This document shows positions 18,224-26,092 of a DNA stretch of 29,111 bases, in pieces. The DNA lies in NCBI GenBank assembly GCA_001586965.3, contig LUCW03001884.1:1-29111 (forward strand), written 5' to 3'. The notes beneath the pieces were generated by a model that saw nothing but the letters and a program-made list of their open reading frames with translations, was not told the origin of the DNA and ran no database searches. Made by a program: the position numbers and the translations under genes. Position 1 is the first letter of the stretch; every line of letters starts with the position of its first letter. The DNA is from Sphaeroforma sirkka (Eukaryota > Opisthokonta > Ichthyosporea > Ichthyophonida).

Positions 18224-19053
18224 ATCTTTAAGTATGTTAAAGACTTTTGATCACAGGCGACAGTAAAGTAACTTCCATAAAGGTAGTCTTTAAACTGTCT
18301 TAGCGCAGTAACTATATCAAGGAGCTCTTGTTTAACGGTAGGGTAATTCCGTTGGCTCTTATTATAACTCTTGCTAAAGAATTGTATGTAGCGCGGTTTA
18401 CCATTTATCGTTTGGTAAAGCACTCCACCTACCGCTCGATCTGAAGCGTCGGTTGCTACTTGGAATGGGACACCATCCACAGGGTACTGCATGATGGGTG
18501 CGTCCATTACTTTACTTTTGACTAGTTTAAATGCATCATCACATTCTTTAGTCCAAAGCTTTCCCAAAGGTCCTTTGTGTAGCCGTAGGTGACTGAAAGG
18601 CTTTAAGTAATGAGAAAGATGCGGTACCGAATCCGAGAAGAAGTTAACAAACCCACACACAGAGTTCACATCTCTTCCAGTAATTGGTGTTGATAAATCC
18701 AACAGAAACTGTTTCTTGCCAGGATCAATTTCTACCCCTGCTGCAGATACTTTGTAGCCAAGTAAGTGTATAGTATCTTTAGCAAAAGAACACTTGTCTT
18801 CGTTAATCTTAAGTTTAGCATGATTAAGTCGCTTTAAGACTTCTTTAACGAGTTTAGCATGTTCATGTGCTGTCTTTGTAAAGATAACTATATCATCTAA
18901 ATAGACTGATACGTTATACGACAGGTCCGCAAATAGTTCCATCATAACTTGTTGGAAGAAAGAAGGTAACATGTGTAAGCCTTCAGGTGCACCTTTAAAC
19001 TGGTACTTCTTACCTTGCCAAGTAAAGGAAAAAGTATTTCCTATGAGGCTCAT
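18220..19053 (-). CDS. Reverse transcriptase palm/thumb and RNase H (family A)
   Basis: It contains FSFTWQGKKYQFKGAPEG, the catalytic box VYLDDIVIF (YLDD at 18892-18903), LKINEDKCSF and LLGYKVSAAGVEIDPGK, then VCGFVNFF and the RNase H residues in VATDASDRAVGGVLYQ, YPTVKQELLDIV and VACDQKSL. This copies element RNA into DNA and degrades the RNA. It is joined to the N-terminal RT piece by a one-base change in the T5 run near 19031-19035. It is joined to the next frame by a lost G (AAGAT for AAGGAT) near 18226. Confidence 0.93.
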   Translation of the reverse strand: MSLIGNTFSFTWQGKKYQFKGAPEGLHMLPSFFQQVMMELFADLSYNVSVYLDDIVIFTKTAHEHAKLVKEVLKRLNHAKLKINEDKCSFAKDTIHLLGYKVSAAGVEIDPGKKQFLLDLSTPITGRDVNSVCGFVNFFSDSVPHLSHYLKPFSHLRLHKGPLGKLWTKECDDAFKLVKSKVMDAPIMQYPVDGVPFQVATDASDRAVGGVLYQTINGKPRYIQFFSKSYNKSQRNYPTVKQELLDIVTALRQFKDYLYGSYFTVACDQKSLTYLKI

Positions 19054-19086
19054 ATATCTGTAGTTGATGGAATGCAGCTTTTAAGT

Positions 19087-19971
19087 CTATCTTGGAAAAG
19101 ATAGTCGCACCTCCATTTTGCGTAGTATCTCGCTTATCTTAGGTAAGGGAAAACTATGTTGCGGAATTAGTTTGTTGATTGGCGACAGGTCTAGTACTAC
19201 TCTTGTTTTACTAAACGTTCCATCAGATTTATATTGATCGACCGCTAAGAGAGCTAAGTTAACTGGGGTTGCATCATAATTGATTTCAATTAGACCCTGT
19301 TTTAACCAATCTTCGATTTGGGTTTTGACAACGTCTTTGTGTCTCCAACTCACGTAGTTATGTGAAGGACACTTTAACTTAGAGAAGTCGACGTTTGTTA
19401 AGTCAAGTCTAACGTACCCATTAGAGAACTTAAACATACACCAGTCAGTTATTGCAATCTTCCTGTTTTGTATAATTAAGTCCATAATTATATCGGTGAA
19501 GTGCGGAATCATATCCTTTGCTTCACCTTCCGGAGGTTTAGGTATCTTTAACATATTATCATCTGACTGATCTTTATTCGGGTCCAGCCCATTTGGCAGA
19601 CCAGTGAGTGTTATACCTAAACTGAGAAGATCAGTCATACCTATAATTAAATCATATTTCTGAGACATGTCAGTAACGATTAGGTGAGTCTTCACTTCTC
19701 TTCTATCTGACAGCATTATGTGTGCATAGTCAATGGCTTGTTCGCAAGTAGTAACTTTGCCATTTCCCAAGATTAAATCAGTTGTTTCGTTATGGACAGC
19801 CATATCTGTAGCGTAGGCTACTCGGCATGAGATAGCAGAGACTTCAGCCCCTGGATCAAATAGTGCCATAACTTTTTCTCCATTTACGAAAACTGTTTGA
19901 AAGATACGTTCATCTCCTTTGGTATAGATTTTATTGAACATTTTCTCATAATCTTGCTCTAGTGCGCACAT
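19087..19971 (-). CDS. Aspartic protease and RT N-terminus (family A)
   Basis: The frame carries VFVNGEKVMALFDPGAEVSA, i.e. a retropepsin site with DPG in place of DT/SG. LIIGMTDLLSLGITLTGLPN is the second (flap/ILG-type) protease block. The second half is the RT connection and fingers: NGYVRLDLTNVDFSKLKCPS, then VVLDLSPINKLIPQHSFPLP and ISEILRKME. It is in the same frame as the gag knuckle ORF, separated by one TGA. A one-base shift near 19100-19110 breaks it before the F-S-K-I-D RT block. Confidence 0.88.
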   Translation of the reverse strand: MCALEQDYEKMFNKIYTKGDERIFQTVFVNGEKVMALFDPGAEVSAISCRVAYATDMAVHNETTDLILGNGKVTTCEQAIDYAHIMLSDRREVKTHLIVTDMSQKYDLIIGMTDLLSLGITLTGLPNGLDPNKDQSDDNMLKIPKPPEGEAKDMIPHFTDIIMDLIIQNRKIAITDWCMFKFSNGYVRLDLTNVDFSKLKCPSHNYVSWRHKDVVKTQIEDWLKQGLIEINYDATPVNLALLAVDQYKSDGTFSKTRVVLDLSPINKLIPQHSFPLPKISEILRKMEVRLSFPR

Positions 19972-19980
19972 ATGGTACTG

Positions 19981-19983
19981 TCA
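19981..19983 (-). other. In-frame TGA between gag and protease (family A)
   Basis: PDVQVKH, then TGA CAG, then YHMCALEQDYEK in the same frame. The position matches the family-B stop at 1902-1904. Confidence 0.65.
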
Positions 19984-20667
19984 GTGCTTAACTTGGACGT
20001 CTGGTAAGTCCTTGCAATCCTCTTTGTGCCAACCGTTAGTACCCTTGCAAGTAGCACACTCTTTCATATAGTGTCCAAAATCTGGCTTGCCTGGTGCACA
20101 CTTAACAGGGTCGTGTCTACCATTCCACTTGCCATTACGTTTTGTGAGGTTGTAACCACACTTCTTGCAAGGCGCTCTCACCTTCTTATCACCTTTCGGT
20201 TCGGTAGAAGTAGAGCCAGTACCCCTCCAGTAGTAGTGCGAGGTTTCTTTAGTACTACGCGCAGTATTAGTCTCTACTGCGTTTCGCTTAGTGGGCTGGG
20301 TGTAGCTCGTGGTACTAAGTACTCTAGTAGAGGAATTGGTATGCTTGTGTACTATCTTCTCAAAGACAGACCAAGGCATAGATCGCAAATCACCATAGGC
20401 GATGATGTCATCATTGACTTTCTTAAAGAGGTTAGCTCCCAGAGTCTCCATCATCTGACAAATTAATAAATATTCGCCAGTATAGGTACGACCACCCATC
20501 CGAGTATTCATATGTGTCATATGAGCTAGAGCACCTTGAATAGTGGTATCGTTCGCAAAGAACTTGCGAGACTCTAGAAGTTCACGGTCACGTGCATCTT
20601 CAAAAAAAGGTGTTAAGTATATTATCACGCAACTGGTGCCAGGGTAGGGCTTTCCAGTTGGGCTCAT
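19984..20667 (-). CDS. Gag C-terminus with zinc fingers (family A)
   Basis: The real reading enters from the upstream gag frame at the T7 run (plus 20602-20608) with EDARDRELLESRKFF. Residues then read GALAHMTHMNTRMGGRTYTG and LRSMPWSVFEKIVHKH. A Ser/Thr-rich linker follows, then a first Cys set (APCKKCGYNL ... HDPVKC) and a knuckle CATCKGTNGWHKEDC (C-x2-C-x6-H-x3-C, longer than the usual C-x2-C-x4-H-x4-C). These bind element RNA and pack it. It ends at TGA 19981, in frame with protease. Confidence 0.8.
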
Positions 20668-21673
20668 GAGCCTTCAAGATAGTTCGCCATTCACCTGGCT
20701 CACAGAAATGAATAAAGGCATTCATCATCTGCTTATCCCTAAGGCTGGCAGACTCCTTAAGTTGGTCGAAGGCCTTCAGTGTCTCCACTGTACTCTCATT
20801 AGTAGAGAAATCGACCTCAGCCTGCGCGTTACCTAGCTGCTTTATAAAGCTTGGTTCTAAGTGTTCACGAGGCTCATGCTCAGTGCTACGGGCTGCTAGT
20901 GCCAAGATGGTGTCTATTTCCTTTCTCTTGTTATCGATTAGATAGCGAATGTTATCCGCTTTCCTATCGTCAAGGTCAGAGTCATTCAATAGACGGTCCT
21001 CAAGGACTTGCATACCAGAGCGTAATAGCCTGAGACGAGTATGTCTGGTTCTCACTTCCTCATCCTCAGGATTAGAGCGGGAACTCTCTAACGAGGTACT
21101 GGTGTAGCGATTGCCAAAATCGTGATTACCAGGGTTAGTTGGCAAATGAGAGTCGATATTACGAGGATGGTAAGCCTCATCGAGTTCCATACGATCATAT
21201 CCTCTGACAGGGTTAGGTTTGTCAAGAGGATGGTCGATGGTAGCATCAGAGCTATAGAGATTAAATTTTGAAATATTATCTCTCGCCAGTGGTAACTGGC
21301 TTAGTGGTAAACATACTGGCTGGTAAACCAGTAGGTCTCGGGTTCGAAACCCGGCCCGAATTTTTTTCTTCTTCTTCGGTATAGGAAGAATATCAGCCAA
21401 GTGGGACACGATAGAGGGGTCCACAACTGCTGCTGCCGCTAGCTCCTTCAAGAGCGCTTCAGTGCGGTTCAATTGGCGTCGAGATTGAGAGGATCCAACC
21501 ACTCGTTGTCGAGTTATGGCGTCCTCAGCTTCGGCCCCAAGATTTGAGCTGAATGGAATGGCTTCTCCATCGATGGCGAAACCGAAATTTTCGGACAGGT
21601 CCAATACTTCCTTTTCACTCCGGATTTGTGCTGGAGTGTCCTTTAGATGTGGAGTTATAATGCCCCCCGACAT
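20600..21673 (-). CDS. Gag main part (family A), with antisense tRNA-like insert
   Basis: The frame of 357 codons starts at MSGGIITPHLKDTPAQIRSE. Acidic and Arg-rich helices (RRQLNRTEALLKELAAAAV) come first. A Lys run and RAGFRTRDLLVYQPVCLPLS are the translation of the antisense tRNA-like module (21290-21367). Next is a charged region (LRLLRSGMQVLEDRLLNDSD) and a capsid-like part (AFDQLKESASLRDKQMMNAF, then FCEPGEWRTILKAHEPNWKA). It ends at the T7 shift point. It is in frame with the gag N-terminal ORF, separated by a single TAA (21689-21691). Confidence 0.75.
   Translation of the reverse strand: MSGGIITPHLKDTPAQIRSEKEVLDLSENFGFAIDGEAIPFSSNLGAEAEDAITRQRVVGSSQSRRQLNRTEALLKELAAAAVVDPSIVSHLADILPIPKKKKKIRAGFRTRDLLVYQPVCLPLSQLPLARDNISKFNLYSSDATIDHPLDKPNPVRGYDRMELDEAYHPRNIDSHLPTNPGNHDFGNRYTSTSLESSRSNPEDEEVRTRHTRLRLLRSGMQVLEDRLLNDSDLDDRKADNIRYLIDNKRKEIDTILALAARSTEHEPREHLEPSFIKQLGNAQAEVDFSTNESTVETLKAFDQLKESASLRDKQMMNAFIHFCEPGEWRTILKAHEPNWKALPWHQLRDNILNTFF
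21290..21367 (+). ncRNA. tRNA-like pol III module (SINE-head type), antisense to gag
   Basis: Box A TGGCTTAGTGG (21297-21307) and box B GGTTCGAAACC (21341-21351) match the pol III consensus and are 44 bases apart, as in tRNAs. The T arm TCGGG-TTCGAAA-CCCGG pairs fully. The anticodon arm ACTGG/CCAGT pairs around an 8-base loop. A T7 terminator (21361-21367) follows, then a CTT tail. The acceptor ends (TGGTAAC with CCCGAAT) do not pair and the D stem is weak, so it is not an ordinary tRNA gene. More likely it is a tRNA-derived SINE head or captured tRNA. It lies inside gag, which reads through it on the other strand. Confidence 0.7.
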
Positions 21674-21688
21674 TCGTATCCACGAATT

Positions 21689-22018
21689 TTACAGCCTTTC
21701 GACGTTTATCCCCAATATTTGACGGCACGTGGTCAGGGGGGGCAAGCTGGGGTCCTGAGCTTCACTCCTAGGTGATACACGGACGCTGGCGAGCCTTTCC
21801 GCGGTAGTGGATACCTCTTCTTCCAAGGCTTTAGGATCCGACGAGTCATCCTCAGAATAATCCTCTGTACCAACCTCAGAATTTGCTTCCCCAACAGTAT
21901 CCTCGGCAGGCTCAACTCCAGACAGGCTAGGTGTTTCCACAGGGACCTCAGGAACCTCGGCAGGCTTAGCAGGCTTAGAGCTAGCGGCTCCCTTGCCTTT
22001 AGAAGTACCCTTAGCCAT
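21689..22018 (-). CDS. Gag N-terminal leader ORF (family A)
   Basis: ATG at 22018, 80 bases inside the 5' LTR, is the first ATG of the internal region. The 109 residues begin MAKGTSKGKGAASSKPAKPA and become acidic (EDYSEDDSSDPKALEEEV), as in disordered Gag N-termini. It ends at TAA, with the main gag frame resuming in phase five codons later (ATG 21673). It may be one gag with a nonsense change, or a short upstream ORF. Confidence 0.65.
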   Translation of the reverse strand: MAKGTSKGKGAASSKPAKPAEVPEVPVETPSLSGVEPAEDTVGEANSEVGTEDYSEDDSSDPKALEEEVSTTAERLASVRVSPRSEAQDPSLPPLTTCRQILGINVERL

Positions 22019-22097
22019 AGTATTTGCTGGATAGTAAATCGATGTCAGACAGTCTAGAAGCAGTACACTACTGTAACTACTAAATAACTGAAAAATA

Positions 22098-22692
22098 TGT
22101 AAACTTCGATGGAAATTACTAGGTTTCAAACTATATTAAACTAAAATACAATTTAGTCAGTTAGGATTTAGCAGTGGTAGCTTGTGTAAGAATGATCGGG
22201 ACTGCCTCTTGTTAAGAGCCTAAATATCCTCGATCACACAGGGCGTACCTCTAGCTGTTCTTTATTGAATAATTTTCACTAGGAGTACTAAGTGTTCATG
22301 ACCACTTGCCTAATTTGTAAATAGACATAATAACGTAAGTCACGTTAATACATTAGCTGATATAAATAAAGTTCCATCTGAAGAAAAGTTAAAAAAAGAA
22401 AAAGACTTATTGGATTTTGGAGATTGGCGGGAGGACCAAAATCTATAAGTAGTAGTTCGGAGATTATAAAATTTAGTTTATAATATCCTACATCTACTAA
22501 TGTCTCAAATAGGTCCAAGTAGATGAGTCATACCAAATACTCAGGCTATTGGAGCCATCAAAGTGAATTTAGAACACTTTGGAAATATTGGAAAAAGAGC
22601 TTGTACTAAATTATTTAAAATACAAATAAAAACCAATGTATTATCTCAATTGATCTTGATATTTTAGACTGACCGGAGGCCGTATTTCTACA
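22098..22692 (-). repeat. 5' LTR of element A
   Basis: 595 bp, TGTAGAAATACGG...GAAGTTTACA in element sense, nearly identical to the 3' LTR. It would drive transcription to the left. Confidence 0.97.
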
Positions 22693-22696
22693 CTCC
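22693..22696. repeat. Target-site duplication CTCC of element A (right)
   Basis: Matches 15037-15040. It falls in a GGAG (minus) of the interrupted gene. Confidence 0.85.
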
Positions 22697-24264
22697 TTGC
22701 CACACGGCGAGTCCCACGCCGCCAACAGTGCCTCACAAATTGCCACCAGGCTCTCGTATCCACTCGTGTACTGTACCACTATATGCAGGTATCGTGCAAT
22801 CGTCGGCGTCGTCATGTTGGTAAATGGGATCACCCGCACCGTGGCCGTTTTCGTCAATCGATCCGCATCAGATGACATGGCCATACCGTTGTTGTACACC
22901 GAGTCCAGTGCAAACGATACATACTTGGTCAGCTTGCCCGGGCTCACACGCACGATCCCACTCACCACGCTTTCACTTACATACAACACCACCTCGTAGA
23001 AACTCGTGCACGAATCGCGCCATGTACTCGGTCCCGTCCGCAATTGCGTCCAACAACACCACCAGCGCTCCCACCAATTCAGGGTCGTATTTCAGCGTCA
23101 CAAAGTGTTTCAAGTACACCGGTAGCACACACCGCAGCTGTTCTAATAGAGGTACGGGATACATGCGCACCAAACACGCCGCGGTTTTCAGTACAGACTC
23201 GGCAATGGACGCGTTCAACACCCGTTCGGGGATCAGCCCCGCGATCACCGTGGCAAGCGACTTGTTTACTCGAACCGCCGTTCTGCCACTGGCGCAGGCA
23301 CCTGCACTATTCCCACAACTCGCCGGTGCACACACGAGGTTGCTCACAATCAGCCACATGATCGGGTCAATTGTGTCATACCCCCTAAACGCTTCCAGCA
23401 TGTCGCCTACCATGCACCTGAACAGCTCATGCCCAATAATGGCCTCTTGGAATATTTCAGAGTACATATGCACACTCAGCAATATCTGGTACACCCACGT
23501 CTCCCGGGTTCATTCAGCACCTGCGTGTGCAACACGGCCAGCGTCATGTCTGCAACCCCCATGTGCCACACGGTCACAAAGTGCTCAGTGCGCGCCCCAA
23601 GCGCATTAATCAGGTTCCACGTCGCCACATGCCCAAAGTGGTCTGCCAAATCCGCAAACAGTTGTGCAATCAATGTGGTGTCGGGCAGCAGTGGTCCCGC
23701 ATCGTAGGTCACTACAAACCTTACGAGGGCCTCAATGTTTTGCGGGGTCGCGTAGTGGTCAAGCACACGTCCGGCGATCTTGGCCACCATGCAGCTGCCA
23801 CCCAGGTCAGGTTTGAGGGCATTGATGGTGTTGAGGATTGACGCGATAACCGCGGCGTCACACATTAGCAGGTGACGTACCAGGTCTGCATCCGTCGCCG
23901 CCAGCACTCTGCTGGCTTCCGCACTAGTCAGCAGTGTTGTGACGAGTTCGAGCACGCGCCACACAAGAACCGAGTCCCAGTTGTCAATCTGCAGATACAC
24001 GACGTCAAACAGGTGCACCAGTGTTTTGGGCTCCAGGTATGCGTCTGGGATCATCTTGGTCAGCGTGGACAGGATTGTATTGACCGTCTCAACACACGGT
24101 GTAGCCCGCTTGAACTCCAGGGTCGCATTCATCACATACTCGGCAAAGTGACAGGGCTCAATCTACGTGCAGTCCATGAGACTGTCCAGCATCAGCCACA
24201 CATGGTATGTGACAATGGGGTTGGCGGCGTGGGATTCCAAGAGCCGGTTAAAGTTGAAATCCAT
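22697..24264 (-). pseudogene. 5' part of the helical-repeat-like gene interrupted by element A
   Basis: ATG at 24264 gives MDFNFNRLLESHAANPIVTY, then HVWLMLDSLMDCT, a TAG, and in the same frame IEPCHFAEYVMNATLEFKR. Long Leu/Val-rich helices follow (TLVHLFDVVYLQIDNWDSVL, VLELVTTLLTSAEASRVLAA, LIAQLFADLADHFGHVATW). One-base shifts near 23485-23500 (CCCGGG) and 22985-23000 lead to VYQILLSVHMYSEIFQEAI and YEVVLYVSESVVSGIVRV. The last codons before the element are AAWDSPCGKE. Joined with 14306-15040 it is about 765 residues. The helix pattern suggests an alpha-solenoid; the family is not recognised. The gene is GC-rich and divergent from the smORF and MULE transposase. Confidence 0.6.
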
Positions 24265-24297
24265 TTTTTTTCTTTCTTTTCTTTTTCTTTTTCAGTT
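24263..24297 (+). other. Polypyrimidine tract next to the start of the minus-strand gene
   Basis: A 35-base run of T with interspersed C ending in CAG. On the plus strand it looks like a splice acceptor (CAG|TTTC); on the minus strand it is a purine run directly upstream of ATG 24264. Its role is undecided. Confidence 0.4.
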
Positions 24298-24330
24298 TCA
24301 AATCTGCATTTAGCCAGATACGGCGGCCGT

Positions 24331-24367
24331 ATAAGCCCTTAAAATTCTCGCGTTTAAGCCCTTAAAA
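24331..24367 (+). repeat. Direct repeat TAAGCCCTTAAAA x2
   Basis: ATAAGCCCTTAAAAT (24331) and TTAAGCCCTTAAAAC (24354), 23 bp apart, lie between the divergent genes. They could be a regulatory pair; no factor is known to me. Confidence 0.5.
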
Positions 24368-24427
24368 CGATTAGAAAAACAAGAAACTGTCGATTTCCGC
24401 ACATCAAACAATTCGTCTGCGACGTTC

Positions 24428-24559
24428 ATGGAAGGTCCTACAGACTGGGTTTTCATCCTGACCGCAGGAATTTTCTTAAGTTCTTTTATTTCGATGATCA
24501 TTGCCGTGCTCAACTACCGCAAATCTGGCAATGGAAAGCGCGAAGAGAAGGTTGAATAA
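24428..24559 (+). CDS. Small single-TM protein, 43 codons
   Basis: ATG GAA GGT CCT starts a frame encoding MEGPTDWVFILTAGIFLSSF, then ISMIIAVLNYRKSGNGKR and EEKVE, then TAA. Residues ~7-29 form one clean hydrophobic helix with Asp-Trp before it and a Lys/Arg-rich cytosol-type tail after it, the pattern of an N-out, C-in single-pass protein. Size and layout recall small subunits such as OST4 or other mini-proteins, but I see no diagnostic motif. The in-frame stop upstream is at 24332 and this is the first ATG. AATAAA overlaps the stop codon. It lies between the divergent helical-repeat gene and the MULE transposase. Confidence 0.5.
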   Translation: MEGPTDWVFILTAGIFLSSFISMIIAVLNYRKSGNGKREEKVE

Positions 24560-24599
24560 AATATTTCTTGGTTTTTTTTTTGTGAGCACATCATATTCA

Positions 24600-24609
24600 T
24601 ATATAAATA
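24600..24609 (+). promoter_or_regulatory. TATA-box-like TATATAAATA
   Basis: It lies 11 bases upstream of the ATG at 24621. With transcription starting ~30 bases downstream, the true start of the transposase could be ATG 24654. Confidence 0.4.
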
Positions 24610-24620
24610 CTGCATTGTAA

Positions 24621-25497
24621 ATGTGCGCAGTGTTCAAAATTTACAATATTACAATGCGAATTTGGCGCCACCACACTTCGTTTACAGGGCCCGGCGATGC
24701 CGTCGCCTTCGCTTTGAGTCGCGGGTTCCGCCAACACCGCTCCAGCAATGTGTTTGTGTGCGAGCACTTCAACCGCGCCAAATATTCAATCAGACTCCAG
24801 GTCCGCAATGGCACTGAGCTCTTCTACAGCTCCATCGCCGGCCACACTCTGCACGACTTTGACTCCCACCGCCACGACTTCCAGGACATGAAACGACTCA
24901 CACCTGCACACAAGCAGTTCCTGGCTCACATGGCTCCGTACGTGTCAACCAAGCAGATGCGACTCGAGCTCATCAAGCAGTTTGGTACCACGGCGAGTGT
25001 CGTGTCTATCACTCTCAAACAGCTGCAGAACTACAAGTCCAACCTGATCCAGGCTTACCGCCGCCAATTTGTGCATACCATCCCTGAGATCCGCGACTGG
25101 GTGGCCAAGAACCCCGCATTTTGTGTCACACCCCCCGACGAGCTCGTGGACCTCGAGAGCTTCCACCTCATTCTGTTTACGCCACAGCTCGCACAGGCCC
25201 GTGCAACGTTGAACAAGACTAGCATGTTTGACCTTCAAGACCAACTTGTCGGGCCTGTACATGCTCATTGAGGGCTCCATCACCCGACAGCAGAATTTTC
25301 GCCTCGGGTCTAACACATTAGTGTTTGAGAAGACCACTGACGCATACATCAAGAGGCTCCAGCAAACCCTAGGTGGTCTGGAGCCACCGTCGTTCGACGT
25401 GTCCGACAACGAGGCCGGTGTTCATGCTGCCTACAACCAGGTGTTTGGCACATAGATCAAGGGTATCAGCTGCATGTTCCACCTCATTGAGGGGTTG
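24621..25497 (+). pseudogene. Mutator-like (MULE) transposase, N-terminal part
   Basis: The N-terminal half has a zinc-finger-like/DNA-binding part (SNVFVCEHFNRAKYSIRLQV, then HTLHDFDSHRHDF) and a helical segment (KQFLAHMAPYVSTKQMRLEL). The DDE core begins at TSMFD (GAC 25230-25232) followed, after a one-base shift, by TFKTNLSGLYMLIEGSITRQ. This is the 'D-x-TFKTN..G' start of MULE cores. The second Asp is in VSDNEAGVHAAYNQVFG (25405-25407). After a TAG at 25453-25455 the frame goes on as IKGISCMFHLIEGL and is cut by the solo LTR. It would cut and paste a DNA transposon. As written it has a shift, a nonsense codon and an insertion. Confidence 0.8.
25494..25497. repeat. Target duplication GTTG of the solo LTR (left)
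   Basis: GTTG is repeated at 26093-26096, right after the LTR. Confidence 0.85.
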
Positions 25498-26092
25498 TGT
25501 AGAAATACGGCCTCCGGTCAGTCTAAAATATCAAGATCAATTGAGATAATACATTGGTTTTTATTTGTATTTTAAATAATTTAGTACAAGCTCTTTTTCC
25601 AATATTTCCAAAGTGTTCTAAATTCACTTTGATGGCTCCAATAGCCTGAGTATTTGGTATGACTCATCTACTTGGGCCTATTTGAGACATTAGTAGATGT
25701 AGGATATTATAAACTAAATTTTATAATCTCCGAACTACTACTTATAGATTTTGGTCCTCCCGCCAATCTCCAAAATCCAATAAGTCTTTTTCTTTTTTTA
25801 ACTTTTCTTCAGATGGAACTTTATTTATATCAGCTAATGTATTAACGTGACTTACGTTATTATGTCTATTTACAAATTAGGCAAGTGGTCATGAACACTT
25901 AGTACTTCTAGTGAAAATTATTCAATAAAGAACAGCTAGAGGTACGCCCTGTGTGATCGAGGATATTTAGGCTCTTAACAAGAGGCAGTCCCGATCATTC
26001 TTACACAAGCTACCACTGCTAAATCCTAACTGACTAAATTGTATTTTAGTTTAATATAGTTTGAAACCTAGTAATTTCCATCGAAGTTTACA
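25498..26092 (+). mobile_element. Solo LTR of family A, inserted in the MULE transposase
   Basis: 595 bp, TGTAGAAATACGG...GAAGTTTACA on the plus strand, i.e. opposite to element A. It differs from the element-A LTRs at only a few visible positions (for example GGGCC for GGACC near 25675, TTC for TCC near 25907). It is flanked by the 4-bp duplication GTTG. A solo LTR arises by recombination between the two LTRs of a full element. Removing it and one GTTG joins HLIEGL to QIAKQAY of the transposase in frame. Confidence 0.95.

Larger units (their letters stand above)
15041..22692 (-). mobile_element. Full-length Ty3-type LTR retrotransposon, family A (chromovirus-like)
   Basis: Two near-identical 595-596 bp LTRs with TGTA...TACA ends enclose, on the minus strand, gag, protease, RT, RNase H, a DIRS-type 'VDMFA' domain, integrase and a GPY/F plus chromodomain-like tail. 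A 4-bp target duplication (CTCC) and a G6 polypurine tract next to the 3' LTR complete the structure. The LTRs differ only in an A-run and one homopolymer base as far as I can see, so insertion is recent. No TGG-type primer-binding site follows the 5' LTR. Frames are broken at about seven points, mostly homopolymers. Confidence 0.95.

Noticed and set aside
24310..24513. Minus-strand 67-codon frame upstream of the helical-repeat gene
   Set aside because: It overlaps the smORF on the opposite strand and crosses the TAAGCCCTTAAAA repeats, with no motif or hydrophobic pattern.
24170..25455. Two in-frame TAG codons where CAG would fit (helical-repeat gene and MULE), suggesting CpA-to-TpA mutation as in RIP
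   Set aside because: Two sites are far too few, the neighbouring CpA sites are not visibly depleted, and ordinary mutation explains them.
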